From Alisma plantago-aquatica (taxonomy: Eukaryota > Streptophyta > Magnoliopsida > Alismatales > Alismataceae), in NCBI GenBank assembly GCA_963693085.1, contig OY856412.1:350113957-350177956 (forward strand): a stretch of DNA of 64,000 nt. Direction: 5' to 3'. Shown here piece by piece: positions 27,691 to 40,299 of this stretch. The position numbers were made by a program, and so were the translations under genes. The notes under the pieces were generated by a model. The model was not told where the DNA came from. It did no database searches and worked only from the letters and a program-made list of their open reading frames with translations. Positions within the stretch are counted from its first letter, which is position 1. Every line of letters starts with the position of its first letter.

Positions 27691-29409
27691 TCATGGTATC
27701 AGAACCCATGGTAGTCGGAATCTGACTATTTCAGTTTTGTATCCCTAATTATAATCCCTACCTTACATAGTTCCTTTAGGTGACATGGTTGACCTAGAGT
27801 TGATCTATAAATGATGAAAGGCTGATTTAGGACCCTATAGTTCCACATTAGTATCATGATGAATTAAACCCTAAAATACTATTAACTAAAATATGTGTAA
27901 CTTAATGGTGTTCATGTTTGCTTTTTGGCAACTATTAGGGTATGAAGTTTAAGTGAAGGTATCTAGAAAGGATCATGTTATGGGGGCTGTCAATATTTTC
28001 CTCCGTGCCACTTGCATGGTTTACGAGCACTCCCAGGTCCATATGATGTCAGCCTAGCCTAAGCTGAAATGGATTGTCCAAAATAGTTTGCTTTTAGGCA
28101 ATGGTGACCTTATACATCTATGTTGTATATCTTTGGGAATCCTAAGTTTTAGGTGTATGATGACTTGTTTGAGGATGGATACCAAGATAGTCTCCTTATG
28201 TCCCTTGGGACCACATGCTTGGATAGTTTATCCCTAGAACCTAGACTTTGAAGTTTGGGGTTGAGTGAGCTATCTGAGTGCACAATGGAAGTGTGATGGA
28301 TCTTGTACATGGTTTAGTTAGACTCATCCTTTAACCCTAGTGTAGTTTTACTTGATGGGTCAAACCCATTAAGGGGTTGAGTATAGTAAGTTTGATGATG
28401 TTGGGTGGTTAGATTTTGAAGAAGAAATCCTCTTTAGGCGGATGGAACCCTATGACATCTTGAAATCTATCTACAATATCTTTAGAAACCCTAACCCCAT
28501 ACTTAGGAGGTTGTTGTGCTTGAAACCTTAATGGGGTCCAAAGAAGTTATAGTTATAGCCTAATGTGCTTGTTTATATATTAATGAACATATAATGATCA
28601 TTTGAGGAATAATTTATATGTTCAACCCCTAATGAATACCTATTGCACATAATATGAGTAACTCACATATTTTTCCTAATGAATATGCATGGTTTTGCCC
28701 ATGTCATAAACCAATGAACCTTGATGAAATGACAAGTAAGATAATTGTAACCTAATCCTGGACTTAATGCATGCTAAGTAAAATATAGTGCTCATATTAA
28801 CCTCAATCATAAGTTGTGATCATCTAACCTTAACATATACATTTGTAATGCCTTTCATGATACATTAATGATATTAGGTGCCATAATAATTTAACATACT
28901 TTGTTACACATAAATGATATATATAATCATTTAACCACATATTAATCAAGTCATCAATATGAAATGCATAGTATGTTACCTTGTTATCTAATACACACAC
29001 GATTAGTCATTTGATGTGAATCAATTTGTAATATGCCTCATCTTGATCATTTAAATACATGGAATGACTTCAATATGAATATGAAGTGATTCGATTCACA
29101 TAAATGTGCAAATCAATAATATAAACAAATATGAGAAAATGATTAATGATGACATTAATGTGAGCAATAAAGATAATGTGGTAATGAGATAACATTTAAT
29201 ATAAATATATGCAATTGATGTGACATAATTTGGATTTAATGAAGATTTAGTGACAAATTGAATATTTCATGCTAAATAATTCGTTATAACTTAATGTGGT
29301 GATAGTATAAGGATAATGAAGTCTAAGTTCAAAATATTAAGGATAATGATCAAGTATATTGAGGGAATTAACCCATAATTTTGCTAAAATTCTTAGTAAG
29401 ATAAATGAG

Positions 29410-29453
<44 letters not shown>

Positions 29454-29804
29454 GACGTTTCATGGATGATAATGAAATATAACTTATTTGGTAATAAAGT
29501 GATTATGACATGACATAATTAAAATAATGGTGATAATGTGATATCATAATGAATATAATGTCAATGAGCCAAAAATGTAAATAATATTAAATCTCTTAAA
29601 AAGAATATCTAAATAATGGAACCTAGTTGATCCTTGAGAACCTGACCTATGTCGAGATGCTTGTGGAGTATTTGTTGATGAGTTGTTTGGTGGAAGTTAA
29701 GGTTGGAGAAATAACCTGAAGTTTTGGGATGAGATGTTTCACACTCACCCTTCCCTTCTTACTTGTGATTTTGGGGACGAAATCCTCTTTCAGGGGTGGA
29801 GTTT
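27691..29804 (+). other. Internal region of the complete LARD-like element
   Basis: It opens with TGGTATCAGAAC (27,694-27,705), the tRNA-Met primer site with its last bases changed. It closes with TTTTGGGGACGAAATCC and a purine tract AGGGGTGGAGTTT (29,792-29,804). I saw no retroviral-type enzyme motif. An AT microsatellite lies near its right third. Confidence 0.75.
29412..29452. repeat. (AT)n microsatellite
   Basis: An uninterrupted run of about 20 AT units lies inside the core of the complete LTR element. Confidence 0.95.
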
Positions 29805-32800
29805 TGTAACATACCAAATTCTAAAATTTTGTCTATTGACCCTCTTTCCCATCTTTTCCTTTCATTTCTATCCTTATTGGCCATTCTGTTTAATTAATGG
29901 AATTTATAGTGCTTTAGTTAACATTTATTCACTAATTATACCAATGGAAGGGTTTATGCACAAATACCTCAGTAAAAGCTTAATTACCATAATTAAGTGC
30001 TCTAAACCTTAATCTAACTTTTTGATGTGATTTGAAATCATAAAATATGTCACATAACTCATTTTAGTGGTAATATGAAGATAAGACACTTAAATGGATG
30101 AACATTTTAGATAATGGGTCGTTAATGGGCCATATGACATATCTCATAAAAATAAGTCTCAAAAGAGGAAACAAACTTCAAATTCAAAATCTAAATATCA
30201 AAATTAGCCTACATGTCAAATTTCATCTAATTTGGATCACCTTGAAATATTAGGATAAGTTTAGGAGAGAGAAAATCAGTAAAAGGTATAAGTAATTAAT
30301 AATGTGATTATATAACTTCAAAATATGTAACTAATGGCAAATGCATATTCTATACATAAAATATAACTTGTAAATAAAGTTTTGTCCAATTTGGATGTTG
30401 TTTGTGCAAGTTATGCAATTATATGCACATTATGGATTTTTATCCAATTTACCCATTTGGGAGGTTTTCTTTGAACATTATCACCTGAATTTTAATCCTT
30501 AGATATTACCTTACCATTCACGATATTTTGAACCAATGGGGCACCTGGTTGCACCTTGGTTTAAAGGTGTTTCCCTCCAAGGGCATTATAGGCATTACCC
30601 TCTTTATAAATGTGCTTATCTTTAAAAGCTATCAACCAATGGGGTAATTTCTTTGTTTGAGGACGGTGGGGATGGCCTAAAAGCCTCCATGGGCCTTTAG
30701 GACCGACCTTGGACATACAAGAAAAGTCTATGAGCTGTCCTCTTGCATGGCCATGAAGCCTTTGCCTAAGGACACATGGAAAGTCACATAGACACCTCAT
30801 GCTTGCCCCCTTTCTTTATAAAGCCATGCCTACCCCTTCTCACCTCTCAATCAAAGAAGAAATTCTCTTGTTCTCTTTCCCACAACTTAGATCATCATCC
30901 TTTTTATGTTTGACCACGAAGTTGTTGTCCTAAGGTAAAAGAGGGTGCCTACCTTAGTGAAGAAGGCTCCTAGGGTTCTAAATTTCTCTATTTAGGGTTT
31001 CTTAAGCTCCTCCTTGGTGATTTTAACCAAAACTAGTAAGAATCTTCCTTTAATTCCTATTTTCATGCTGTTAGTATTCCTCCCATCTTCTTCCAGGTCG
31101 TAACCATGACCTTCCATGGTAAAACTCCACCTAGAACCCTAAAACATCTCATCTCCATGCTCTTTTGCTAGGGTTTGCACCTCTAAAATGGAGAAGGTGA
31201 TCTTTGCTCAAGAAAGGAGCTTGGCTTGGAGCAACCAAACCTTCTAATCTTAGGATCTTTTATGGTTGGACTTTCTTACCTTCCTAGAGGCAAGTTTTGT
31301 TAACATCCTTCTCATATATTGCTTACTACATGCTTAAAACTCATGCTTCTATGTTTAATCGATGATCTCCATCTTATTTACCATGTCCTTCTAGGATTTT
31401 GGTTTCTTGTTGTTTTACCTTTTCTAGAAGCTCTAGTTTGGTTTCCTATGCAAATTCAAACCTGATCTTGAGTAAAATGGTGTTTTCTTCCTCTCCCTCT
31501 CTCTTCAATTATTTCCATTGTTTTGATGATGTGGCAATTTCCTATTGGTCAATATTGAAAAATTCATATCTTCTAATCCGCTTATTAAATTTTGACAAAT
31601 AAATATGTTTTGGAATTAGAAAATTAATCTCTATCTAATAAAAATATTTTCAAGATCTGATTTCATGCTTTGACGAAGGGTGATTTTTGTAAAATGAATT
31701 TAATGCATAAAATCTATAAAAATTACATCTTGATCATCATAACTCTAAAATTAACATAAAAATATGTTTTCTTCATCAAGAGAACCTAATAAGTTTATTG
31801 ATGATATTTTAAAAAGATAAATTCGAATTTTTCTAAAAAGTTCTAAAATTAGGGTTTCCATACATTAATGTGCACTATGTACTCTAATACATGTTAATAC
31901 AATGAAAATAGGCAAAGTGGAACTTGGACTCAATTAAAGTGGTGAAAGTTAGTAATTGATATTGGTAAGAGAGGTATGTGCAATATCTCTTTATGTACGT
32001 GCAATGCCTATTTATGTATGTGTAATCCCTCTTTATGTATGTGCAATGCTATTTATGTATGTGCAATCTCTCTTTATGTATGTGCAATCTCTCATTATGT
32101 ATGTGCAATCCCTCTTTATGTATGTGCATTTATACCTTAAGTTGGGAATTTCTATAATGAGGCTTTATTAAACCCTATTTCATATACTCTTGAATCTTTT
32201 GCTATACTTGCCTCATAAATCAGTTTCGAAACATTATTCTTGGGTCTTGGTACCCCACTGCCTTGCTTATTGATTCATATATATATCCTTGCCATGACTA
32301 CTTTTTCTACCATGTGGATTTATGTTCTATTTAAAATAAAGTAGTGGTACTTATGTACAACTGCCCATAGAGGGTATATAAATAATCACCCTGGGGAACG
32401 TCTTATTATCCCCATAATATTGTAGGTGACTGGGAATGTCTTATTCTCCCCTCACCTAAGGTAAGAGGTTCGGTAGGTGCCTCAACCCTACTTAGTTAGA
32501 TAGACATAATTATCTTACATGCAAAATCCTTTTTTTATATAAATTAATGGAAAGCTTCTTTGATATATAGCCTCATACTCTTGTTATCTTCATCAAATGA
32601 TGAACCCTAGCCTATTTTTATTTGCTTTACTTATCTTGATATCCTAGACTAGTTTTGTGACACATACTTTTCTTCCATTTCCCTTTTTGTTGGGTGCCTT
32701 CCCAACCACCCAGGTGCTAAGCAAGGTGATGGACAAGACAAGGAAGATCTTAGATTTTGGCTTGGACTCAGTTGATGGAGATGTTGCTTGGAGAGAAGAT

Positions 32801-33065
32801 TGTAGTAGTCTAGACTTCCCTCTATCTAGATCCTGATTGTGTGTCTTGATGTAAATCCTAATGAGAGAATTTGATGTATTTTTGTAAACCTTTTATGAAA
32901 TTGAACATAGTCAGTTATTTTTTGTTATTCCGCTGATGGTCTTTTGTATACCAATGTTTAATAAATTTAGAAATTTTATGCCCATTCCATCATACCTCTA
33001 AGAGTGTTTGGAATGGATGTCAATTCTTCAAATATTTAGTAAGGGGTTGATTTTACTCCCTTACA
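29805..33065 (+). repeat. 3' LTR (3.26 kb)
   Basis: It follows the purine tract directly, starts TGTAACATACC and ends CCCTTACA next to the right-hand GAAAT duplication. Differences from the 5' LTR are mostly scattered single bases and short indels. Confidence 0.9.
31974..32130 (+). repeat. 21-bp tandem repeat in the 3' LTR
   Basis: This is the counterpart of the array at 26,592-26,749, with the same unit start (GTATGTGCAAT) and similar copy number. Confidence 0.9.
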
Positions 33066-33522
33066 GAAATAGAGAGAAAACAAAAGACATATTTGTATGA
33101 TTTTTATTGATTTAGAAAACATTATGATAGAGTACATAGGGAATTGTTAGCGAGGGTTTTCGAGAAAAAGGGTGTGTCAATCTGATACATTGACTTTATT
33201 AAGACATCTATAGAGATCAATTGCAACTATTAGGACTCCTGAGGAGAGATACAAACATTTCACATTACAATTGGGATTCATCAAGGATAAACAGTAAGCT
33301 TGTATCTATTTATTCTTATTACGGATGAACTTAGAAAGCATGCTCATAATTATATTCATGTTGGTATGTATGACCATAGAGTCAATCGTATAATGATTGT
33401 AATGGGGCATCATATACTTGATTTGGTAATCATAAAGGTAATTTCATCTATATTATTCTTGTCTAAATCATGTATAATGGCACATATACAATATATGTCT
33501 AAAGAATGGTGCTATTTGTTGG

Positions 33523-35429
33523 CATATTTCTTTAGGTATTTTTTTTGGTCGGTAAAAAGTCCTGTTGCTATTAATTGAAACCAAACTTTAGGTACAGAGA
33601 ACTGCGCCCCTGCAAAACTGGGATGATAAACATCCAAAACAAACCAAGAGAGTCCAGAAATGGACCTCCTGAAAGACCAAGAAAAAGGAGAAAACTTAGA
33701 CAACCAACAACCAACTGACACCATCCGACAACTGAAGAGGTCAGCAACCTTGCCACCAACACTGATCACTAGAATTATGCACACCTTCAAAGAGTGACGT
33801 CTTTGGCTTCTGGAGGCTGAGTCAAGAGTTACAGAAGAACGTAAACAGTGCTAGTTGCTAAGGCAACACGACCAAGTTGCCCAGGTCATGCCCAGATTGC
33901 CATACAGGAAACACCTGGAGACAGGTGAACTACCACTTCAAACCCAGCTCCATACAGAAAAGGAAACTAATCATGCACCATAATTAGACTAAAATAACCC
34001 CATCCAGGACACTCCTAGGTCATCAGCATCCAGCCATCGTCAATCCATGAACACTGACAATCTGCTCACCCACAAAGATGTGTTGCACAAAGAGATTCCA
34101 GCCAGCCACTTATAGACCAGGCTTATCAATGGATACGCTCACTTCAGTCTGAGTATACACCAGATAAGATACCAGCACACCCATCCTCGGAAGGATCATA
34201 AGGTCGAACACCTTAAGGGTGCTCTACCTCGCATCAACAAGTGCCACTGTTTGCACAGACGCAAACCCACAAACACCTGAAGGGCGTTCCAAAGTACTAG
34301 TTCAGCTGGTAGCACGCCACCGGCATACATCAAGACACCACTGAGAGCAAGCTCCGGATGCTTGAACGCTTCTGAGTACTCAGACACAGCCATCAGCCTT
34401 CGTAGGAGCCACGACCACCTATCCCTTTGACGGTGAGAATCCTAGTCGGAGCAGCCGCCTCTTATTGGGGAAGAAATGAGAAGAGGAGGAGGAGCGGATA
34501 AGAAATAGGGCATAAAACCCCAGTGACAGAGACACCAGATCTGTGCAAGGTAGCTTCGCTCCATCCAGTCACCCATGAACTAGATGGAGACCGATTGAAT
34601 CAGCACACAGCTAGCCCTCTAGAGCTAGTCAACACCTTCATCCAGTCAACTCCCCATCGTAACTCATCCATAACCACCGGAGAAGGAACCCTCAACCTGG
34701 CGAGACGGGGCCGAGACCCATCCTCCCTGACTCTCGCTGCCACCAGGGACCCGCCATCAATCACCAACTTTGTCGAAGCTGGCTTCACGCCGCAGCCAGG
34801 CAGCCACGACAAGTACCCTGCATCGAGGGTCCCAGCCTCCGTTCAGAAATGAACACACCGCAGCAAAGGTCACGCCGCTTACCAAGGGGCGAGCAGCAGA
34901 CCACCGGAGGAACGCCAGGGCCAAAGAAGCCAGAGCGGAGGCGAGCAACACGACCACCAGGCCAAGGGGCCACGCCAGGAGGCCAAGGGCAGCAGCAAGG
35001 CCACCAGAGACCAAGCTGGAGACGAAGTCGAGGATGGCCATGGACGGCCAGGCCGATATGAGAACCACCGCACGGGGAAGCAAGCTCGCTAGGAGCATCC
35101 GCCGACGGTAAGGGTCGCAAAGACCCTAGCAGCGGAGCACCCACCAACGGTGATGCAGACAACAACGCCGAGGAGCCGCCCCTCCAAGAACACAGGGCGG
35201 AGGCCAGACCACCCGGGAAACCACCAGTGAGACAGGAAGGCCAAGGGGGGGTTAGGTGAGGGTAGGAAGGGAGATCGGGGAAGGGGATCGGGGTAGCAGG
35301 GCCAAGGGGAGGGCATGCCCAGTGGTGCGGCGCCCCTCCCCCCAGTGGAGAACCCTAGCGAGGGTTTAGAGAGAAGGCAGAGCTCGTGTCCTAGAGAGAG
35401 AGAGAGCTCGTGTCCTCATATTTCTTTAG
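33523..35429 (-). mobile_element. Poly(A)-tailed retroposon with 15-bp target duplication (insert 33,538-35,414)
   Basis: CATATTTCTTTAGGT occurs exactly at 33,523-33,537 and 35,415-35,429. The left edge of the insert is a T run (ATTTTTTTTGG), that is, a short poly(A) tail on the minus strand. The insert is 1,877 bp, GC-rich in its minus-strand 5' half with a CT-rich leader (near 35,385-35,410). This is the signature of target-primed insertion by L1-type machinery. I see no reverse transcriptase or endonuclease. It may be an internally deleted LINE, a non-autonomous retroposon or a retrocopy of a host transcript. Several 60-126 codon ORFs on both strands (34,523-35,316) are not recognisable and have the look of GC-rich chance frames. 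Confidence 0.8.
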
Positions 35430-36677
35430 GTTGACGACATGGATAGTGAGATCATATGTAAGATAAGAGTACACATACTCTTGTTATGTCCTTAGTAGAA
35501 TAATATTGTGGAAACAAAATAGACAATAGTAATAAATAGACTAGAATATGTGTTGATTGATGATAGAGTCTCATTAGTCATGATATGAGATATCAAGTCA
35601 AACACATAGGCATATGTTAGAGAATAGTGTACCGGACAGACCCACCTTGAGAGTGATACATGAAGACCATGGAATGTTAGTCAGAATCAACTCTCATAGT
35701 AATAGTGGTGATTTTGGTTCTTCAACATGAAGTCACTATACTCATCACATGTCGTTCGATGTTTTGACATCATACAACGTCACCCTGAATAAGGGTTGCC
35801 ATAAAGGTGATGCTTGGGTGCATTATATCACATGGGGATTGAGTGGGAGTGATGTAGATGTGATTTGTGCCTCTTATAGGAGATTGATATCCTGGCTACT
35901 TGATAAGTGAGATTGAGAAATATATAGCCATAATTATGTGACTCAATATGTGATATGTCAGCTCACACACATATAATGTAGTCTTCTCTAGTTCAAGGAA
36001 CATGGATTAACTGTTGAGAGGATGAAGATTCCATACCTCAAGTTCAATCTAAATATCAGAGATAAAGGAACTATATGACCATTGTAACTCTAATCATAGA
36101 TTGTAGGTTGAAGTTGTTCACCAACTTTCCAATTACTTGGGTGGCAATGATGTGTTGCTAGACACCGCTCATTGCTTATGATGTTATAAATTAGTTATGG
36201 ACATTCACTGCTAATATAATTTGGCACCTATTGGGTCTTGCACATAAGATGCACGAGGAATAGGATTTTACTCATGAATAAGGTTTTGAATTGATTACTA
36301 AAGTGTTTAGGTAATCAACTTAAACAACATTGGTTGAAAGTTGGTTGTCTAGAATCTGAATCGATCGGTTTAGAAGTGGACCGACCAGTTCTAAATGTGA
36401 ATAAACCAAGTCAGATTATGAATTGATCGACTAGTGATCAGTATGATTGGATCAAGGATTCATGTTAATGTCATGTTGTGCATTAATCATCACATTGATA
36501 GCTAATATGTTTGAGAACAAGAAGCATAGTGAACTAACCAATTCAAGTTTTGAACCGATTGATTCACATGTGAACTTATTGGTTCAAAACTGAACCAACC
36601 ATTTCATGATTTGTATCTTCTTGAAAATTCATGAAATTATGTCTCTCAATTGATCTGGATACCCAGACCTTGGCCTT

Positions 36678-36690
36678 CCTATATAATGGG
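36678..36690 (+). promoter_or_regulatory. Copia LTR TATA box, second copy
   Basis: CCTATATAATGGG corresponds in position to CCTATATATA at 931-940 in the first LTR copy. Confidence 0.5.
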
Positions 36691-37153
36691 GGCGGTAAAT
36701 GCTTTCAAGAGACACAAAAATAAGTTTCTACAATTGTTTTCCTCCGATAGTTGTGGTAACGTGAGATCCCAAGCAAGTCTTACCAAAAATGAGAGACGGT
36801 AAGGGAGAGCCAACATGGGAGAGCAGTTAATACTAGCACATTGACATCAAAGGGACAACCTCTTTCCTTTAGTTCTATCAGAATAATAGGAGTTCCCAGT
36901 CATGCTAGGAGGATGTTTGTCAACTACTGTTTGTGGTGCTACACCAGGATCTTGTCGCTGACAACCGTTTGGGTGCTTCTTACAAAATAAGCATGTTGTA
37001 GAAAGGGTAGTCGCTATACTTTCTTTACAAGCAGGTATATGCCTTACAACCTTTGTTCCCAATTATAGTTGTTGACGTGATCCATTAGTCAATGGAGGAT
37101 ACGACAACAAAGTTTTATTTCTTCTGCCATCTCTATATCTATATTTCCCTACA

Positions 37154-38572
37154 GTGGTATCATATCCACATCAATTTACTATGTTTTAGGATTTAATTGA
37201 TATGATCAAATTTTTATTTTGTCATTTATTACATATGAGGCAAATATTAAAAATAATTAATGTTCATATCTGATTAAATACCGCCTATGATCCTAATATA
37301 TATGATATGATATATATGCAATTTATATGAATCGCCCTAAAATTGTTTTAATGGTGGATGTAAGTGTGGTTATGGTCAACAACCCCTAGATATATGTATG
37401 TATGGTTGAATGGTTTTATTCCTTACTTTTGAATACAATTTGCATATTGAGCCTATATCTCTTTTTTCATATAATTCTTTCCTCCATATACTCCTCTCAA
37501 ATGTAACTCGAGGTTTCACTTTCACAACATAATAACTTAAATATAAACAACATAGTTTTATTTTCTAGTTTGGAAAGAGAAGACATTATGTACCAGATGA
37601 GTTGGCCAATTCAGAAGTTGAATTTATTAATGGAAGGACTGAGGGGGCCAGACGACAAGAGGATCCAATCAACCAACTGGTGGCCCAACCGATCGATTCG
37701 AGGATTCCAGATGGCGCTTGGACTGGAGGTCAATCAACCAATCCAAGAGACCAATCGGCCGACCAGGAGGCCAACCGATTGACTCAAGGGTTGAGTCGAT
37801 CGACTGGGTCAATTCCAGCATAGATTTTCAGCATTACAGGTTGCTACATGTGATATGGACCTTAGGAGGTAGAAATTCCTTATGGATCCAAAGAATTGCA
37901 TTAGTATGGGAATAACCATCACTCATATTTATGACTGCATGTTTCTTTTATGGATATAGTAAGTATATGATACATATAATAAGTATATGGTGATTGGATA
38001 TGTATATGTATTTATATATAAATAAAAATCTATTAATTAAATATTAAGTCTTAGATGCTTTCCATAAGCAACACACATGAAAAACTTGATCAACTAAGCA
38101 TGGGTACATCAAGTGTGGTGCGTCGTCTATTTTGTACAAGTGTGATGGTAGTTATGTGGGCCTGCCAAATAGGTTGCATTTCTATTGTGTTGGCTTTTGG
38201 GTTAGGCTTAACTAGGCGACCTAAATGGAATTAAGTGCCTACAAGCATGAAGATGGACTATGGCAATGAGTTGTACATACCATCTATCCAAAAATTACAT
38301 AATATGCAATTGAAAAATGTTTCCTACCTTGATAATTGGTTATGGACGCCGATGTTGGCTGGGTAATAGCTTAATTATTTTGAATCATGGCTCACTAGAA
38401 GGTTGTACACTGCAATCCTCAGAATTAATAAATGAGGTTTATCAATTCAAATAAAATAGTGGGAGAAAAAATAATTAAAGGACTAATATTGTTAATATTA
38501 TCAAATCAAATCAAAAGTTTTTTTTGACAAAATGCAAATTTTCATTTATAGAATATAATGTAAAACACAAAC
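37154..38572. other. Copia leader between primer site and gag
   Basis: This is non-coding. Near 37,680-37,810 it again carries GATCGATTC and CCGATTGACTC words like those in the LTR. ORFs of 60-73 codons at 37,570-37,915 are not conserved or recognised. Confidence 0.45.
37155..37166 (+). other. Copia primer-binding site
   Basis: TGGTATCATATC directly follows the LTR end (CCCTACA, 37,153) after one base. It matches the initiator tRNA-Met site in its first eight bases. Confidence 0.65.
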
Positions 38573-39390
38573 ATGTTTTCATTACAATCGATTCTTGATA
38601 AGGACAATCTAAATAGGAATAACTTCCATGACTAGTTCATGACGTTGAGAAACATTCTCACTCAAGAGAGCAAGCTCTATGTCCTAGAGACGCCAGAACC
38701 AGATGAACCTTCTCCCACCATGCCTAAGGCTGATGGGGATGCTTACAAGAAGCACTCTAAAGATTTTTTGGTTGTCAAGTGCCTAATGATATACTCAATA
38801 AACTATGAGTTGTAGATATAATATGACAAAATGGATGTTATTGAGATGGTAACACATTTTAAGAACATGTTCCAAGATCAGGTAAGACGAGAGAGATATT
38901 ATGTCTCAAAGGTGTTGTTTAAGTGTAATATAGTTGAAGGAGATCTAGTAGGTCCTCATGTACTCAAGTCAATTGGGTATGTATAGAACCTTGCTATATT
39001 GGGATGTCCCTTGGGTCAAGAGTTGGATATAGATGTGATTCTACTTGTTTGTCATGAACTACAACATGAATAATTTTGACAAGCCATTGTCAGAATTACT
39101 TGGCATGTTGAGGATAGTTGAAGCATAGATGAAGAAGGACAAATCTAAACTTGTGATGATGGTCAACATAGGGAAGTACGAGCACAAACAAAGTTAATAA
39201 GAGTTCTAAAGCAAGATAGAAACCAAAGTCATCTGCATTGAAAGCTAAGGGAGGAGTGAATAAGAAAGGGAACTGCCACCATTGTCACCTACTTGGATGC
39301 CTGAATAGGAATTGTCCTCTTTATATAGAGGAACTCAGTAAGAATAATGAGATAGAGATCTCCACTTTAGGTGCTAAGAAGAAGTAAGCT
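38573..39390 (+). pseudogene. Copia gag remnant
   Basis: From the ATG at 38,573 the frame resembles plant copia Gag (nucleocapsid precursor). Pieces seen are LQSILDKDNL, LTQESKLYVLETP, AYKKHSKD, VSKVLFKC, EGD.VGPHVLKSIGYV and ILGCPLGQELDIDVIL, followed after frameshifts by a zinc knuckle at about 39,270-39,315. The knuckle reads C-x2-C-x4-C-x4-C, with Cys where His is usual. An in-frame stop follows codon 20 and several more lie downstream, so it is dead. Confidence 0.8.
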
Positions 39391-39861
39391 AGAACTATGT
39401 GGAACAAGAGTTATTTCCACTACAGTTGAAATCTATCATTCATGGGCATGTAATAGAATTAGTGAATTGCTATTATGAACTTCCCATTAATGAGAACATC
39501 ATGTATCTTGTATGGACAAGAATATTATAAATATTTGATATTTTATTTTAAAAGATAAGATCTTATATGGAAGTACCCTATGTCTCATAATCTATACTTG
39601 ATAGTTGTAGAGACAAGTATGTGTAACACATATACTGAATGACTCGATGAATCAAACAATAAAACATATAACATTGTCATCTAGAGAACACAAATAATAA
39701 ATATATCTCTAGAATCCATGCATATGGTTGTCTAGACTCTTTTGGTTATTGACACCATAGGGACATGCAAGTCTACCTATTGGGAAATTTGACAAAAGCA
39801 CCATTCACTACATGTAGTGAGAGAGAGAGTATTCTATTAGTGCTCATACATATTGATGTGT
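39391..39861 (+). pseudogene. Copia protease/integrase remnant, left part
   Basis: The last 120 bp read as the pre-integrase/integrase junction of plant copia polyproteins: a GNLTKAPFTT block, then LIHIDV, where the usual HTDV carries the first catalytic Asp of the integrase. The CACTA element at 39,862 interrupts the codons just after that Asp. The part before 39,740 is too decayed to place. Confidence 0.7.
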
Positions 39862-39884
39862 CACTACTACAGAAATGGCTTATA

Positions 39885-40285
39885 AAGTCGGTTTTCAAGG
39901 TGTCGGTTGTATACAAAAACCGACACATAAACCCTACTGTGTCAGTTTTTAACATAAACCAACATCCAATATGTGAAGGTCGACCAGACACGGGTACCGC
40001 TTTCAATAAGTGTCAGTTATTTAATAAACAACCGACACTTAAAATCAACCGCCAAAACCAAAATTCCAGTGAAAAAATTACCTTCAAAATTGGACATATG
40101 TTGTCGGTTTTTTAATAAATAACCGACAACTAAAGGGTATGCGCGAGACAGGAATAGTTGTCGGTTGTCTTTTATTTATAAACCGACGAATATTAGGTAG
40201 TATAGTTGTCGGTTGTTGGCAAAGAGCCGACAATGTTGGTTTAGTTGTCAGTTTTCTTAAATAATCGACACATATTGTCAACTTA
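39885..40285. repeat. CACTA 5' subterminal repeats
   Basis: About nine occurrences of TGTCGGTT or its complement AACCGACA are seen, most as facing pairs 8-15 bp apart, for example near 39,901, 40,012, 40,102 and 40,160. They can therefore fold into hairpins. In En/Spm elements the subterminal repeats bind the element's DNA-binding protein; that these do so is inferred. Confidence 0.85.
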
Positions 40286-40299
40286 ATAGCCCTGCGAAC

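Larger units (their letters stand above)
24419..33065 (+). mobile_element. Complete non-autonomous LTR retrotransposon (LARD-like), 8.6 kb
   Basis: The two LTRs (24,419-27,690 and 29,805-33,065) both start TGTAACATACC and end TCCCTTACA. They flank a 2.1-kb core with a primer-binding site on the left and a purine tract on the right. GAAAT is duplicated exactly on either side (24,414-24,418 and 33,066-33,070). It landed inside an RTE LINE whose reading frame resumes across the junction. The core has no recognisable gag or pol, so movement would need proteins from another element. This is the best-preserved LTR element in the window. Confidence 0.9.
23633..33375 (+). pseudogene. RTE-type LINE reverse transcriptase remnant (split)
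   Basis: The segments 23,633-24,413 and 33,071 to about 33,375 read as one decayed RTE-clade non-LTR reverse transcriptase once the LTR element at 24,419-33,065 and one GAAAT copy are removed. Recognisable pieces, with stops and frameshifts between, are a KTKKM..EWR-like block near 24,170-24,215, YRGIK.MSH near 24,262-24,300, the F-IDLE..YDRVHRELL block at 33,095-33,150, and KKGVSIRYIDFIK followed by TIRTP near 33,166-33,240. The family function is target-primed reverse transcription. The 3' part of the element is missing and it cannot be functional. Confidence 0.75.

Noticed and set aside
34523..35316. Clustered ORFs up to 126 codons on both strands
   Set aside because: High GC content lowers stop frequency. 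No frame shows a recognisable domain, and the segment is a retroposon body.
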